A DNA stretch of 64,000 nt from Siphonodentalium dalli (lineage: Eukaryota > Mollusca > Scaphopoda > Gadilida > Siphonodentaliidae): NCBI GenBank assembly GCA_032622095.1, contig CP136065.1, positions 41,639,503 through 41,703,502 on the forward strand, given 5' to 3'. The notes below the pieces were generated by a model that was given only the letters and a program-made list of their open reading frames with translations, was not told the DNA's origin and made no database searches. Positions 1 through 10,057 of this stretch are shown piece by piece. Within the stretch, counting starts at the first letter, position 1. Each line of letters opens with the position of its first letter. Both the position numbers and the translations under genes were made by a program.

Positions 1-330
1 ACCACAAAACATGGCTGCTGGTGGCCATCTTGGATTTCAAAATTAAATCAATCGGCGCGGGCTACAGGTCGTACTATTCGTCTGATCATCATGAAATTTG
101 TCATGGATGTTAATATTGATATGTCATTTTGGGGTCTTTCGGCCAAAAAAAACATGGCCGCCAGCAGCCATCTTGGATTTTACTCTTTGCATGACTAAAT
201 CCTTTGGCACAGGTTAGACATTTCAATTAGCACCTTTCCTATTCCTCCATTTACTGTCAACCATTAAATTATTCCCCTACCTAAGTTGAGCTACAGTGTC
301 ATTGACACTTTCATTTAGTAAGATCACCTC
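1..330 (-). repeat. Inverted copy of the ~160-bp satellite family
   Basis: The text reads as the reverse complement of the large array at 49.6-52.4 kb: it holds the 'gctgctggtggccatcttgg' block, 'gggctacaggtcgtac' and 'gatcatcatgaaatttgtca', and ends near 320 with AAGTTGAGCTACAGTGTC followed by ATTGACACTTTC, the complement of the terminal motif at 45,685. It is cut by the window edge. No coding potential was seen. Confidence 0.8.
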
Positions 331-674
331 ATTTGGTTGAAGTCATCCTGTAATTCCAGGTCAAAGTTGGGTACAGCATACTAAAAATTCCTAGAAAAAG
401 TGACCACGTGCTTTATATTGTACTTCTTGATTTTGGAGAGCTATGTACATGTACGCATCTATAATATATGTCAATATTTAACAAATTTGCATTGTTTTCA
501 CTAACAAATAACATTGTGATTTTAAAACAACATTCAATTGTTTTATTCACTAACAAATATTACATTGTGATTTTAAAACAACATTCACTTTGCAAAGCAC
601 ATGCATGCACATCTGTTTGTATATAAAATCAATTGTTATTAATATTATTATTCATTGGTTAATTTAACTTTCAG
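331..674. other. AT-rich non-coding stretch, no gene seen
   Basis: It contains a direct repeat of about 50 bp ('cactaacaaataacattgtg' near 499 and 'cactaacaaatattacattg' near 547), then a pyrimidine-rich run ending in the splice acceptor TTTCAG at 669-674. Confidence 0.5.
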
Positions 675-861
675 ATGATGGATATTACAACCGAAGACGA
701 GCTAGAAAGATTCTTAGAATCTAATTTAGCTGACAAAATTGATGTTGGATTCACAAAACCAAATAAGTTTTGTCAGCTCAAAGACAGGGAGATGATCGTC
801 AAAAGTTATATCCAAAGAGAAATGAGCCCGTTCACTGAAGAGCTCATGTCATATATAGAAG
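675..861 (+). CDS. Exon of a HECT-domain (G2E3-like) ubiquitin-ligase-type gene, region N-terminal to the catalytic domain
   Basis: This is an internal-looking exon bounded by TTTCAG (acceptor) and G|GTACGT (donor, phase 1). It encodes about 62 residues, including FLESNLADKIDVGF, KDREMIVKSYI and ending ELMSYIEG. Joined in phase to the exon at 3920 it gives 'YIEG-LNTLNFLQVLRKYP'. That pattern (negatively regulated segment, conserved IEGL-x-x-L, RKYP, then GSNR) matches my memory of the region before the HECT domain in invertebrate G2E3-like proteins, E3 ligases that transfer ubiquitin through a C-terminal cysteine. That assignment is family recall, not a search. The first ATG at 675 directly follows the acceptor, so it may be a codon within a longer protein. 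No HECT catalytic exon lies in the window. Confidence 0.5.
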
Positions 862-3459
862 GTACGTTCTTTTGTTAATTATCAACAATATAGGTTCCTT
901 GAAAACAGGAAGTTGTCTCATGTTCCTTATGGCATAATATATCGAATTTATCTTATTGTAGTTTGTCCATGTTTAATTTCTACTGATATGGTGGGAAACC
1001 ACCTTGGGCTGGATTCATACTCAAATATGAAAAGTCTTGGTAGTTGTTTACGGATCATTTTATTGGACATTGTTGTCAAAGTTTGGTGATGGAGAAGATA
1101 GTCCCAAATCTTCTGCTAACTTAGTTTATGCATTTTTCGCTCTTCTTGACAAGTCAAGTTTCATGGTTGGGCATTCGTCATATGCTATGTCCATTACAAG
1201 TTTTATTCAGCTCACCTTACAGACCATATCACTCATCCGACTGTCATCAAAATATGTAATCTATCAATTTTTTTTAATTTGTTAAATAGCATGGCTTTAC
1301 TTATAAATTCATTGGCACACCATGTAGCCCACATTTTTAGAGAATTTAAATGTGTGTTCAGCATTACCTTTAATTGGGTGCTATCAAATTTGAAAGATTT
1401 TCAATTGAAACATTGCTGCTTGCAGCCATCTTGGATATATAATAACTCTTTACTTGACTAAATCCTTTGGCATGCCCAGCAGCCAACAATTTTTATCTGA
1501 TTGATCCCAAACTTCATAGGACTCTTCAGGTTGATCTCAAGTATTACTTCGAAAATTTCATCTTTGTACACTTCTTATCACTCTAATTGACTGAAATGTG
1601 TGACATATTCCCCAATCTAAGTTGAGCAACAGTATAATTAACACTTTCCTTGGAGAAATATTTTGAAAGTTTAAGATTAGTTCTAAATGAGACCTATCGA
1701 ATTAGAAAAAAATTACATGAAAGACAGGGTTGCGGGCAGCCACATTGGGTTTTACTCTGCATGACTAAATTTGGAACAATCTTCTGTCCACATTTCTCAT
1801 TTTATTGTTACGAAACTTGATATAGATCTTCCGGGTGACTTCTAGTTTTCTCAAGTTCTTTATGGCATAATATATCTTCAGGTTGACCTTTGGTATTATT
1901 TAAACATTTAATCTTTCCTTATTCAAACATGCAGCATTTAGACGAATAAACGTTACCTAAATAGGTAATGCCTAAGTTTTCTTTTAGTCTTGCGATTACT
2001 GACTCTCTCGTTAATTTAATTTCTCAATCAAGACATTCAATTTTATTATTTGATTGAGTTGCCCATTACTAGTTAACTCTTTCAACATCGCAGCCTACTT
2101 TAGCACGACGTAATTTACGTTCACCGCCGCAGCCAGCTAAAGCTGGCAGAGAACAATTTTTGGAAATAACAGGCCATAATACCATGTTTGCTGGGATATG
2201 CTAATGATTTTATTACCTGGTGATTTAGATATCATTTGGGTGATATTATGTATCAATACTTATTTACTGTTGAACACGTAGACCTGACAAATACGACCAC
2301 AATTAGATGTTCCCGGTCTAAATATATACAGCAGATTTCCCAAAAAAGCTGACGAAACAATGCCGACAGGTGTGGTTTTTTACATCAGATACACATGCAC
2401 CGATCGATTATGTTTGTTACTGAAAGTAACTGTTTATGACAAACACATGTCGACAACACATGTTTATGAAATAAAGAAGATTGTTGCCCTTTCTAAGGAA
2501 GTTTTCTTTGTGGTAACTGTCTAGTGTCTCCTATTTTCGACATAATATTTCAAAATTCAAAGTGCCGTTCAATAGTGCGACTTCAATAATAATAGTTTTG
2601 AGCGCATGTTGTAAGCATGGCATCAACATGCATAACATTTTGGGAATGCAATGAGATCATTGGCAGTTGTTTTTGGAAAGTTATTCACAATATCTTAGCA
2701 TAATTACAGTTGAATACACATGGGCCTAAATTCGGGAAAATGGGTCTATTTCGGTTAATTAACGCCTTCTCGGGCATACGCTTGGTCTGTTCTCATCATT
2801 ATGCTCATTGTACGCCTTCTATTTTCATTCTTACTCAACATATATGCTAAATTTAAGACATATGATGGATATAATGGCAACTATTTGAATGTGAGTTTGG
2901 TCAATATACTTATGTGGTGAAATATTGCAAATAAAGTTAACTCTAACAGTAAATATTGAATTCCAATGTATTTATGCACCTGGTAAATATGACATGCATT
3001 ACCATGGTGATATAATCACAATTATAAGACGTTATCCATCAGCAGTTAGTGCAAATTGATGGGCAGTTGTCATGACAATATATGGGTGTCCATATATACC
3101 TACCACATATATAAATACTAGTATGAATGTCCCATGTGTGAGACAATGAATTTCCATATAAACTGCTGTGAACCTGGTGTCCTGGTCAATTTGACCTATT
3201 TAAATTCGGTGGCAAAAGAGTTAATAATTCCAGTTGTTGTGATTATAAATATTTACCCATCACAAACCAGGCTAATGAAAAATAGGTTACGGAAAGTTTT
3301 GAAATCTGTAAACCGGCCTTATTGCTCTTTTGGCTCTAATGAAAAACAGTATCACCTCAACAATTTGAGCTAGACAGTGTCATTTAGACTTATTTATCAA
3401 TATTACATGGTATTAATATATGTGTCCTCCTTTCAGATGCTGCTCCCCATTCATTTTAT
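862..3459. other. Intron with degenerate satellite-type repeats, no gene
   Basis: From about 1020 to 1900 the text carries worn copies of the dispersed repeat: 'cagccatcttgga', 'tgactaaatcctttggc', 'ctcatccgac', and the terminal motif at about 1619 (AAGTTGAGCAACAGTATAAT). A similar terminal motif appears near 3363. Between 1900 and 3360 I see only AT-rich sequence with many stops. Short open frames here have no recognisable content. Confidence 0.55.
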
Positions 3460-3859
3460 TTAACTCTTTACCCAACAAACCGGCCAAAACCGGCCAAATA
3501 AAGCTTCAACAGCCTAAAATATCTTCGGTCTGTCTCAATAAAACCATACAAATATGGATATCATTGGAACCGGCTCATTGACCACATTGTGATGGTTACA
3601 GTTATACCCTGTGCCAATGCATTCTCTTATATATGCGAGTCGACCATAGGTCGCCTCGCATATATAAGAGAATGCATTGGCCTAAAAAAAATCTTTTTTT
3701 AACACTTTTTACCATTTTTTCTTACATTCTTTAACAATTTTATAATTTTTAATGTGTTATGCCAATGCATTCTCTTATATATGCGAGGCGACCTATGGTC
3801 GACTCGCATATATAAGAGAATGCATTGGCACAGGGCCCTTCTGTTGGGTAAAGGGTTAA
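3460..3859. mobile_element. TTAA-flanked twin-hairpin MITE (piggyBac-like)
   Basis: It begins TTAACTCTTTACCCAACA and ends TGTTGGGTAAAGGGTTAA, giving an inverted terminal repeat with TTAA at both outer edges. Inside are two palindromes of about 68 bp, each of the form GCCAATGCATTCTCTTATAT ... ATATAAGAGAATGCATTGGC, around a T-rich centre. The GTCGACC/GGTCGCC core is reversed between the two hairpins. It has no coding capacity, so any movement would need a transposase supplied in trans; TTAA targeting is characteristic of piggyBac. It lies in the intron between the two HECT-like exons, ending 60 bp before the second. The left TIR carries a C-to-T change relative to other copies. Confidence 0.85.
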
Positions 3860-3919
3860 ATGAATAGTTTCCCCAGCATAACAAACACAGTAAATTAGAT
3901 GGAAATGTTCACTTTTCAG

Positions 3920-4135
3920 GTTTGAATACACTGAACTTCCTGCAGGTATTGAGAAAATATCCTCTGAGTTTAGTAGAAGAATTTCAAAGAGGAATCCACA
4001 AACTAACTCCAAGGACAATGCTGGATTTACACATCATCAGCCCAGTTGAGGATAATATACATGAGGGGTCCAACAGAATGGCCCAGTATGAGGATTTTCA
4101 GATGCATTGGGACCGATTTCTCAGAAAGACATATG
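3920..4135 (+). CDS. Second exon of the HECT/G2E3-like gene
   Basis: The exon lies between CTTTTCAG and the donor G|GTATGT and encodes about 72 residues: LNTLNFLQVLRKYPLSLVEE, then a segment ending EGSNRMAQYEDFQMHWDRFL. The phase (1/1) is compatible with the exon at 675-861. In G2E3-like HECT proteins a conserved 'GSNRR..E......W..(Y/F)L' segment lies just before the HECT domain; here GSNRMAQYEDFQMHW fits that. No frameshift or stop is visible, so this could belong to a living gene whose remaining exons lie outside the window or were displaced. No downstream exon with the HECT cysteine was found before the repeats at 4.6 kb. Confidence 0.5.
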
Positions 4136-4609
4136 GTATGTATTGAAACCTTTAAAGTATTCAACTAATAATTGCTTATGTCAACAAATAGAAAAGTTCC
4201 TGTTTCTCAGACCGCTACACACTTAGTCCCAAAACAGAGCAAATGCAACCATTTTATCAAGCGACTATTGATATGGTGAGGGACATTTGGTGGGTGGTAA
4301 CAAACCTGTATAACATAGCTGTTTATTGATGCTGAATATGTATGGTATGTGAGTTAATTGTAATGTACAGCAGCTGTACACCGAAAATCTGGTTATATAG
4401 AGTCACACTGCCGACTTTATAACCAGAATTATGCCACTTGTTTCTATTTATAGAATTTATGGCCATTAGCATGATAATTAACTTAAACAATTGTCAACCA
4501 TATACATGTATGGTATATGGACCTTTCACAAGATTATTCTATCAAGTGAGAAAATTGATTTTGTATGATTTCTTTTACGTGAGTTACAGCCTTTATTATG
4601 CCCCCATCA
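4136..4609. other. Non-coding flank of the HECT-like exon
   Basis: AT-rich sequence. It contains a small palindrome around 4370-4440 ('aatctggttatatagagtc' and 'gactttataaccagaatt'). No exon with consensus splice sites was found. Confidence 0.45.
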
Positions 4610-4960
4610 CTAGCTGGTGGCCATCTTGGATTTCAAAATTAAATCCATTGGTGCGGAATACAGGTCGTACTATTCGTCTGATCATCATGAAATTTGTCCT
4701 GGATGTTAATATTGACATGTAGATGGGAACGAGTCATTTTGGGGTTGTTCAGACAAAAAACTTGGCCGCCAGCAGGCATCTTGGATTTTACTCTATACAT
4801 GACTAAATCATTTGGCGCGGGCTACAGGTCATTGCGTTGATCGGATCTTCATGACATTTGTCATGGATGTTAACAATAACATGTAGATGGGATTTGTAAA
4901 GGCTGTTGACATTGACATGTAGATGGGGAACGAGTCATTTTGGGGTCGTTTGGCTAATGA
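4610..4960 (-). repeat. Inverted copies of the ~160-bp satellite family
   Basis: Two to three monomers appear in the orientation opposite to the 49.6-kb array: 'ggtggccatcttggatttc', 'acaggtcgtactattcgtc', 'gatcatcatgaaatttgtc', 'acatgtagatgggaacgagt', 'cattttggggt'. A short internal duplication ('ttgacatgtagatgggg') is present near 4910. Confidence 0.8.
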
Positions 4961-5699
4961 CATTATCTGCACCTAAAACTCGAATCTGTATGTTTGAACT
5001 GCTGCTATGCATGCTAAATTTATATATTTGTTGTCAATGACCACATGAGTAAGTATTCGCTTTTATTGTCTTTGTTTATGTGTGTCAGAGTGATATTAAC
5101 AAATTTTCTGTGCAATATTGTGTGATCATGCGACATTTGAAAGTGTATGAAATGTGTCACACAAAATTATCATATGCATGTTTTCCTGGCAAGAGCCAGG
5201 ACAATCGATTTTTCATTAATTTCGCAGAAATTTATAGCTAATGCCCTCTATTCTCAACGAATATATATATATATATTTTTTTTTTGTGCACATCTTTTGT
5301 AGTTATCAATAAGTAACAGCAACATAGAATTCCATCACTTTGTAAAAACAGGGATGTTGTTGTTTTGTTTGAGACATTTCATACACTTCCAAAAGTTGTC
5401 AAATCACAAGCTATTTCACAAAGAATGCATTTAATATCACTCTAACTATTAAACGCACATAAACGGGCATCCCGGTTTTCAGAAATTACTCGCCGAATCC
5501 CATTGAAATTTGGTGTTGTCGTGTATTTCGGCACTCCTGGGTAACCTTGTCTGAATCTCAACATTGCCCAATATGGCTTTTATTTTCTACTTCATCATAA
5601 AAATATTACCGTATAAACAATAAACCGTTTATAATATTCCTGTGCAAATATTGACCAGCGTGGCACTTATAAAATTATGTCAGCAACAATTTTTTTTAG
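4961..5699. other. AT-rich non-coding stretch
   Basis: No gene or recognised repeat was seen. A short (TA)n run followed by a T run lies at about 5262-5285. Confidence 0.45.
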
Positions 5700-6010
5700 A
5701 GTTTTAGGTGCAGATCGTGGCTGTCAAGGTCGTTTGCAGACTCCACGATGGCAACCGCAGAAAAATTTCCCAAAATAGACAAAGCTTCTGAAATCGGAGA
5801 CAACACAGCCGCTCTCGTGAAAAGAGAAAGTTTCTCAATATTATGGGATGATTTATTGAACAAGTGTCCAGTGATGAGGAATTTGAGTGGAATTGAGTAG
5901 AAGAAATACAAGGTGGTGCTGCCAGTGTGCAAGAAATATGCAGAAATTCACAAGGAGATCCCAAAGAAGAGTCCAAGATCAAGTCCTAATGACAATTTTC
6001 AGCAATATAA
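5700..6010 (+). pseudogene. Module copy A: unidentified N-terminal fragment
   Basis: A frame reads ATAEKFPKIDKASEIGDNTA, then ALVKRESFSILWDDLLNKCP, and stops at a TAG after LSGIE. Homologous text occurs at 14.41, 29.99 and 60.18 kb with different lesions, so it is part of the repeated module. In copy B another frame continues through a WCCQC motif, which faintly recalls the cytoplasmic cysteine-rich P2X7-like domain found in invertebrate multigene families; I do not trust this enough to name it. No functional call. Confidence 0.35.
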
Positions 6011-6289
6011 CTAGTCAAATAAAGCATGCCGAATCATAATTGCGATTTATTTTATTATATGGGAAAATTATAACATGGTATAAATATCAGGTCTATGGTC
6101 GGGAGTGGACAAACACAAATATTTTTAATAGTGGCCACGAAAAATCTATGATTTGGGATGTCGTAAATTGATTTAATTTCCGACATGATGTTGATTTCAA
6201 TGTGAAATAACGGAAATATTATTTTGTTTTGATTCATAAATGCATAAAACGTGATTGATCGCAGTTAATGTCACAAGGCGCAGAAGATA
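6011..6289. other. Spacer of module copy A
   Basis: Shared with copies B, C and D between the N-terminal fragment and the helicase fragment. It includes 'gattcataaatgcataaaac' and 'gtgattgatcgcagttaatg'. It has no coding signal; an ancestral intron is plausible because CGCAG lies close to the next fragment. Confidence 0.4.
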
Positions 6290-6512
6290 TTCTGAGAGAA
6301 TGTGTGGCATCTCCCAGGAATTGACATAAAGAGTCTACATTCCGATCAAATGGCGGTTTTGAAAAGCATCTTTATTGAGAGAAATGACATTCTGTGTGTT
6401 CTTCCAAACGGCTTTGAGAAAAGTCTTCCACATCACTGTGACATCAGTTATCACCACTCATTATGAGAAAGCTCAGGGAGTGTTACAAAGAATGTGACTT
6501 TGTAAAGGCTTG
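6290..6512 (+). pseudogene. RecQ-like helicase fragment, copy A
   Basis: The reading frame contains PGIDIKSLHSDQMAVLKSIF and ERNDILCVLPNGFEKSLPHH before a stop. This resembles motifs 0 and I (Q-motif and Walker A, normally LPTGFGKS) of the RecQ-like helicases that are multicopy in cnidarian and mollusc genomes. The Walker A has Glu in place of the second Gly (GFEKS) in every copy here, and only about 66 residues exist, so it cannot be an active helicase. Directly after it (6529) copy A jumps into the SAMD3-like exon, because about 2.8 kb present in copy B (15,193-17,990) is absent. Confidence 0.6.
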
Positions 6513-6529
6513 ACTAGATACTGTACATA

Positions 6530-7435
6530 GAGAGCAATGGTAAACACTATTGGTGGATGATCTTCAGGGAAAATACGGTTTGAAACCACGGCCAGAAGTA
6601 ACAGAAGACGCTGCCCGATAAATCATCAGTAGGTATCCAGATGCCTTTGAGGACCGCATTTGTAAAACAAAATTAGGAAATGGTTACAGGGGGCTGCATA
6701 TACAGCTTAAAAATAAACTTGAAAATGTTCTGAGACCGCTGACAAAAAAGAGCATAAAAAAGAGTATTTCAACGAAGAGGGTGACTGGTCCAGACCGTGA
6801 AAGTTATGGCTGTGTACAATGGCAACCAGACCAATATCCGGAGAATGAAGATGAGGCTTCACAAGAAGAAAAAAGGATATGGCTAGAAGACCAATCACAG
6901 TTATGTAATCGTGATCGTGATACACAAAACATTTCTATAAAGATGGAGCTTACATATTCAAGCCAACGGTTATTTATAAATAACAAGGAAAGTTTGCTTG
7001 ACAGTGTCCGTGCATCGTGGCCATTATTGTTCGAACATGAATATATGATGGCCCACTGTGAAACCCTTCTTGGCAAAGATTTTGCAGAATCATGATGAGG
7101 ATCAGAAACAAATGGAAAAGTTCTTCAGGAATTTGAAATCCAAGAAAATGACGGAGAAACTGGCAGAATTGGATGAAGCTTTAGAAATGGTTGGAAATGA
7201 AAAGCTGTGTGGATTTGCAATTATACCCTTGATGCATCTAGATTAATTTGGAGAGAGTCTCACCCTGGTTAACCAGGTTCTAGAGACAGATCAATACCAA
7301 ACACCAATACAATACCAACAAGAGCAATACCAACCAGTGCAACCACAGGAACATTATCATCAACAACCCTACCCTAAAAATACAATTGAGGATAGAATGT
7401 CATTCCTGCACTATACATGTGAGGTATTGAATTAT
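6530..7435 (+). pseudogene. SAMD3-like protein exon, copy A (5'-truncated, broken)
   Basis: It begins mid-exon at 'gagcaatgg'. An extra A makes a frameshift near 6543 and CGATAA gives a stop where copies B and C have CGACAA (Arg-Gln). After that it stays open through RLHIQLKNKL-like text, then SYGCVQWQP, EDEASQEEKRIWLEDQSQL, RLFINNKESLLDSVRASWPL and FEHEYMMAHCETLLGKDF. A second frame continues with KPFLAKILQNHDEDQKQ, and a third with a Gln/Tyr-rich tail (DQYQTPIQYQQEQYQPVQPQ). The 'YGC.NWQP ... WP.L' layout is what I associate with proteins annotated 'sterile alpha motif domain-containing 3-like' in fish and invertebrates. In that family this region is not the SAM domain; function is unknown. 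Uniquely among the copies, A keeps the frame across the KKSIKKS junction. Confidence 0.6.
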
Positions 7436-7759
7436 TTAAAAAATTATTTTTAGTATTATTATTGTGTTGATATATTTTGTTGAGTGTCATTAAATTATTA
7501 ACTTTTTTTTAAATTGTGCCTTTATTAAATACAGGATTGATAATTTCCAGCTTTTCCATTTTTTTTTCACAAGAATGTTTAAAAAAAGCTTACTTGAATT
7601 GGCCTGGTTCATGCAAAAATAAAAAGATTTTGAAGGGGTGTATGTTGGAGTTAAGATTTGGCTTTTTTCAATGATGTGTGTTCTCATCCCTGTATATATA
7701 CCATTTAGTAAAATCTTTTTGACATATTGAAAGTGAGCTATTGCCAACACTCATCATCT
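7436..7759. other. Intron sequence of module copy A
   Basis: AT-rich, T-runs, no coding signal. It aligns with 18.87-19.21 kb and 42.62-42.96 kb. Confidence 0.5.
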
Positions 7760-8250
7760 GTGGGGATGTCCGCCAACAAGTTCCTGCCTGGGTTGACCTA
7801 GATGGGCCGGACCTATAAGATTTGAAAATGTTTCAGTGAAAATTATGGCCATGCACTGCAGCCAACTTCCAAGTTTTGTTCTTTGCATCACTGAATCCTT
7901 TGGCTCACCCTACAGGCCACATCCCTCATCCAATCATCACCAAATTTCATATGGAACTTCAGGGTGACCTCTAGATGGGAGCATTATAATATGAAAATGT
8001 TTTAGTTAAAAAACATGGCTGTTGACTGAACAATTTTAAATAAAATACATGGCCACAGGCAGCCATCATTAATTAGGTTTTTTTGAATAACTAAATCTTC
8101 TGGCATGTTTACAAACCACTTCCTTCATCTAGTTATTACCAAGTCTGATATGGATCTGGTTCTCTTTGCATTACTAAATCTCTATGTTCTTCAGTTTTAT
8201 CAGAATCCATATAATCATATCAAGTTGAGCTACAGACTACAGTGTCATTT
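7760..8250 (-). repeat. Degenerate satellite-family copies ending beside an exon
   Basis: Worn monomers: 'atggccatgcactgcagcca', 'actgaatcctttggctcacc', 'catatggaacttcagggtga', 'cctctagatgggagcattat'. The family's terminal motif, AAGTTGAGCTACAG ... CAGTGTCATTT, ends within 10 bp of the splice acceptor of the next exon. Equivalent copies occupy 19.21-19.71 and 42.96-43.45 kb. Confidence 0.65.
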
Positions 8251-8258
8251 TTTTGCAG

Positions 8259-8351
8259 TGTCTGAAGAATGAGTTAGTGTATGTAAAGACAGAGCTTGCG
8301 CAACTCAAAGCGCAACTTCCTGCCAGTAACAGATCATTATACATGCAAACT
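8259..8351 (+). CDS. Coiled-coil exon of the BEN-domain gene, copy A
   Basis: A 31-codon phase-0 exon between TTTTTTGCAG and GTAAGT: CLKNELVYVKTELAQLKAQL followed by PASNRSLYMQT. Leucines and isoleucine-like positions at heptad spacing suggest a short coiled coil, common before BEN domains. The same exon is at 19,720 and 43,464 with no change that breaks it. It probably belongs to the same transcript as the exons at 8718, 9253, 10058 and 10748, since all phases agree. Confidence 0.65.
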
Positions 8352-8463
8352 GTAAGTATACAAGTATCATTTATATTAGAAGATCATTTTAGCTCTGAGG
8401 GAGATCATGATCAATGAAACAAGTAACCCGTAAATTTTCAAGATTTTTTGCCTTCTTTTTTAT

Positions 8464-8660
8464 TTGTTAACTGCTATGTTTATGCCAGTTCAAATTTTAA
8501 GTCACATCTCTGATTGGATTGTCACAAAATATCATATATGTAACATGTTTGGGTTGTCCTCCAGATGGAAAACATCCTATTTGGGTGGTTGTCTACCAAG
8601 TTATATACCAACCAATATTACCCAAGGTTCTCACATTGCCTGTACGTTTTATGGCAAATA
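8464..8660. repeat. Possible degenerate satellite monomer in intron
   Basis: Weak resemblance to the dispersed repeat ('cagttcaaattttaagtcac', 'gggttgtcctccagatgg'). Open frames here (also at 19.93 and 43.67 kb) are shared only because the DNA is shared; the coding exon downstream uses another frame. Confidence 0.4.
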
Positions 8661-8717
8661 TATTATTCTGATTTTCATAATCAATTTACAATTAAAACAA
8701 ATTTCAATTATTGATAG

Positions 8718-8837
8718 AATAATGGTCATTACCAGCCACCAGAAGAAGCACCCGTACCTCAAGCAAAATCATCACTGCCTGCAAAATCTTCACTTTCACT
8801 ACACGAACAAGAAAATACGGAAAGTGAAAATAGACAG
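8718..8837 (+). CDS. Linker exon 1 of the BEN-domain gene, copy A
   Basis: A 40-codon phase-0 exon from ATTGATAG| to AGACAG|GTGAGC. It encodes NNGHYQPPEEAPVPQAKSSL, then PAKSSLSLHEQENTESENRQ: a low-complexity Pro/Ser/Glu linker. The acceptor lacks a strong pyrimidine tract, so the exact start is less certain than the donor. The long competing frame over this exon is a shadow. Copies at 20,182 and 43,925 are the same length. Confidence 0.6.
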
Positions 8838-8946
8838 GTGAGCACACCAATCCATATTACAGTAACATCTATTTTACTCAAAAGTTAATTTCTTGAACTT
8901 TCCCCACCATTTTGTTAGCCACACAGTATTAACAGGTAAATCTCTA

Positions 8947-9178
8947 TTAACCCTTTACCCAACAAACCGGCCAAATAAAGCTTCAACAGCCTAAAATATC
9001 TTCGGTCTGTCTCAATAGAACCATACAAATATGGATATCATTGGAACCGGCTCATTGACCACATTGTGATGGTTACAGTTATGCCCTGTGCCAATGCATT
9101 CTCTTATATATGCGAGTCGACCATAGGTCGCCTCGCATATATAAGAGAATGCATTGGCACAGGGCATAACTGTTTTTT
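8947..9178. mobile_element. TTAA twin-hairpin MITE, 3'-truncated (copy A)
   Basis: It starts TTAACCCTTTACCCAACA at a TTAA that is empty in copy B ('ctctattaagtgacc', 20,408-20,422). It contains one hairpin and stops near 'cagggcataactg', then joins module sequence that in copy B lies about 1.1 kb further on. The insertion was therefore followed by a deletion that removed its 3' half and the adjacent intron. Confidence 0.75.
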
Positions 9179-9252
9179 TAACACTTTTTATGGGTAGATC
9201 GAACTTGACAGTCCATTTATGATGAAATTGTTTTGGTCTTAATTCTTTGCAG

Positions 9253-9348
9253 GAGGTATCTACAAATGATGAAGTATTGGTAAGGGAGGAAGCCACAAAT
9301 GATGGTGTGGTACTGGGACGAGAGAATGAGTGGCAGTACTCAACAACG
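9253..9348 (+). CDS. Linker exon 2 of the BEN-domain gene, copy A
   Basis: A 32-codon phase-0 exon after TTTGCAG: EVSTNDEVLVREEATNDGVV followed by LGRENEWQYSTT, then a donor GTTTGT. Acidic, no known domain. Copy B has GTTTAG and copy C has lost one G at the junction, so this exon boundary is the weakest of the gene. Confidence 0.55.
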
Positions 9349-9528
9349 GTTTGTACCTTTAGCAAGTAGATTCAATATAATGTTTATTGATATCACTGGG
9401 TGGCAGTTGTGTACTGTTATAGACTATACAGTGAAACATGAACATACTATACTGTCAAACTCTCCTTAACCCTTTGGCGAGCAGAACGACATATATGTCG
9501 CTGTATGGTTCGCGAGTGAAACATCATA

Positions 9529-9872
9529 CCGCTATTCTCAAAGTAATTGACCAGAAAAACAGGGTGATACCCCGGTCATGACCGCGGTGATACCGGTAAT
9601 AAACGGTAGCGGTATCGAGATGGTCATGGTGGTGGAGTTACGGTATTGGGCGATAATGATACCGCGGTCTTTTAGCGGGCACCGCATTAATTTTGTTGAA
9701 TACCGCGGTGATTTTCATGGAACTCTTTGAGGGGAGGTATTTACTCACACATACTTGTTCGCGTTAACAAGCGGTATCAGTACCGCGGTATTGGAGGATA
9801 CCGCGGTATAGTACCGCCATATTAACGGGGTGACACCACGTTATTGGTGGTCAATTACTTTAAGTATAGCGG
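9529..9872. mobile_element. CCGCGG-rich MITE with TA target duplication (Tc1/mariner-like)
   Basis: Copies B and C read ...cgagtgaaacatcatatatgt... with nothing inserted; copy A has 344 bp between two TAs. The ends are inverted repeats: CCGCTATTCTCAAAGTAAT at the left and its near complement ATTACTTTAAGTATAGCGG at the right. The interior is built of short TACCGCGGT-type palindromes, and it is far more GC-rich than its flanks. No coding capacity. TA duplication points to the Tc1/mariner group, but the internal structure is not typical. Confidence 0.85.
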
Positions 9873-10057
9873 TATATGTCATTTCAGGAAGTGACATTTT
9901 TATGTAGACATACATGTAACTTCAATTCATCATCTGATTATAAATGAATTGTATAGGAGATATTTTAACTTACTCATGGACGGATGCCATACTCTTTGTT
10001 ATGAAAACATGACTAAAATCATTCAGAATGGTCCATAGACTACATTTATATTTTCAG

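Noticed and set aside
8464-8841. A 125-residue frame conserved in three module copies
   Set aside because: The copies are near-identical DNA, so conservation means little, and the splice-bounded exon at 8718-8837 uses a different frame with a credible linker peptide.
9470-9528. A second TTAACCCTTTGGCGAGCAG element
   Set aside because: It begins like a piggyBac-type end and has a small CGACATATATGTCG palindrome, but no partner end with TTAA was found in copies A, B or C.
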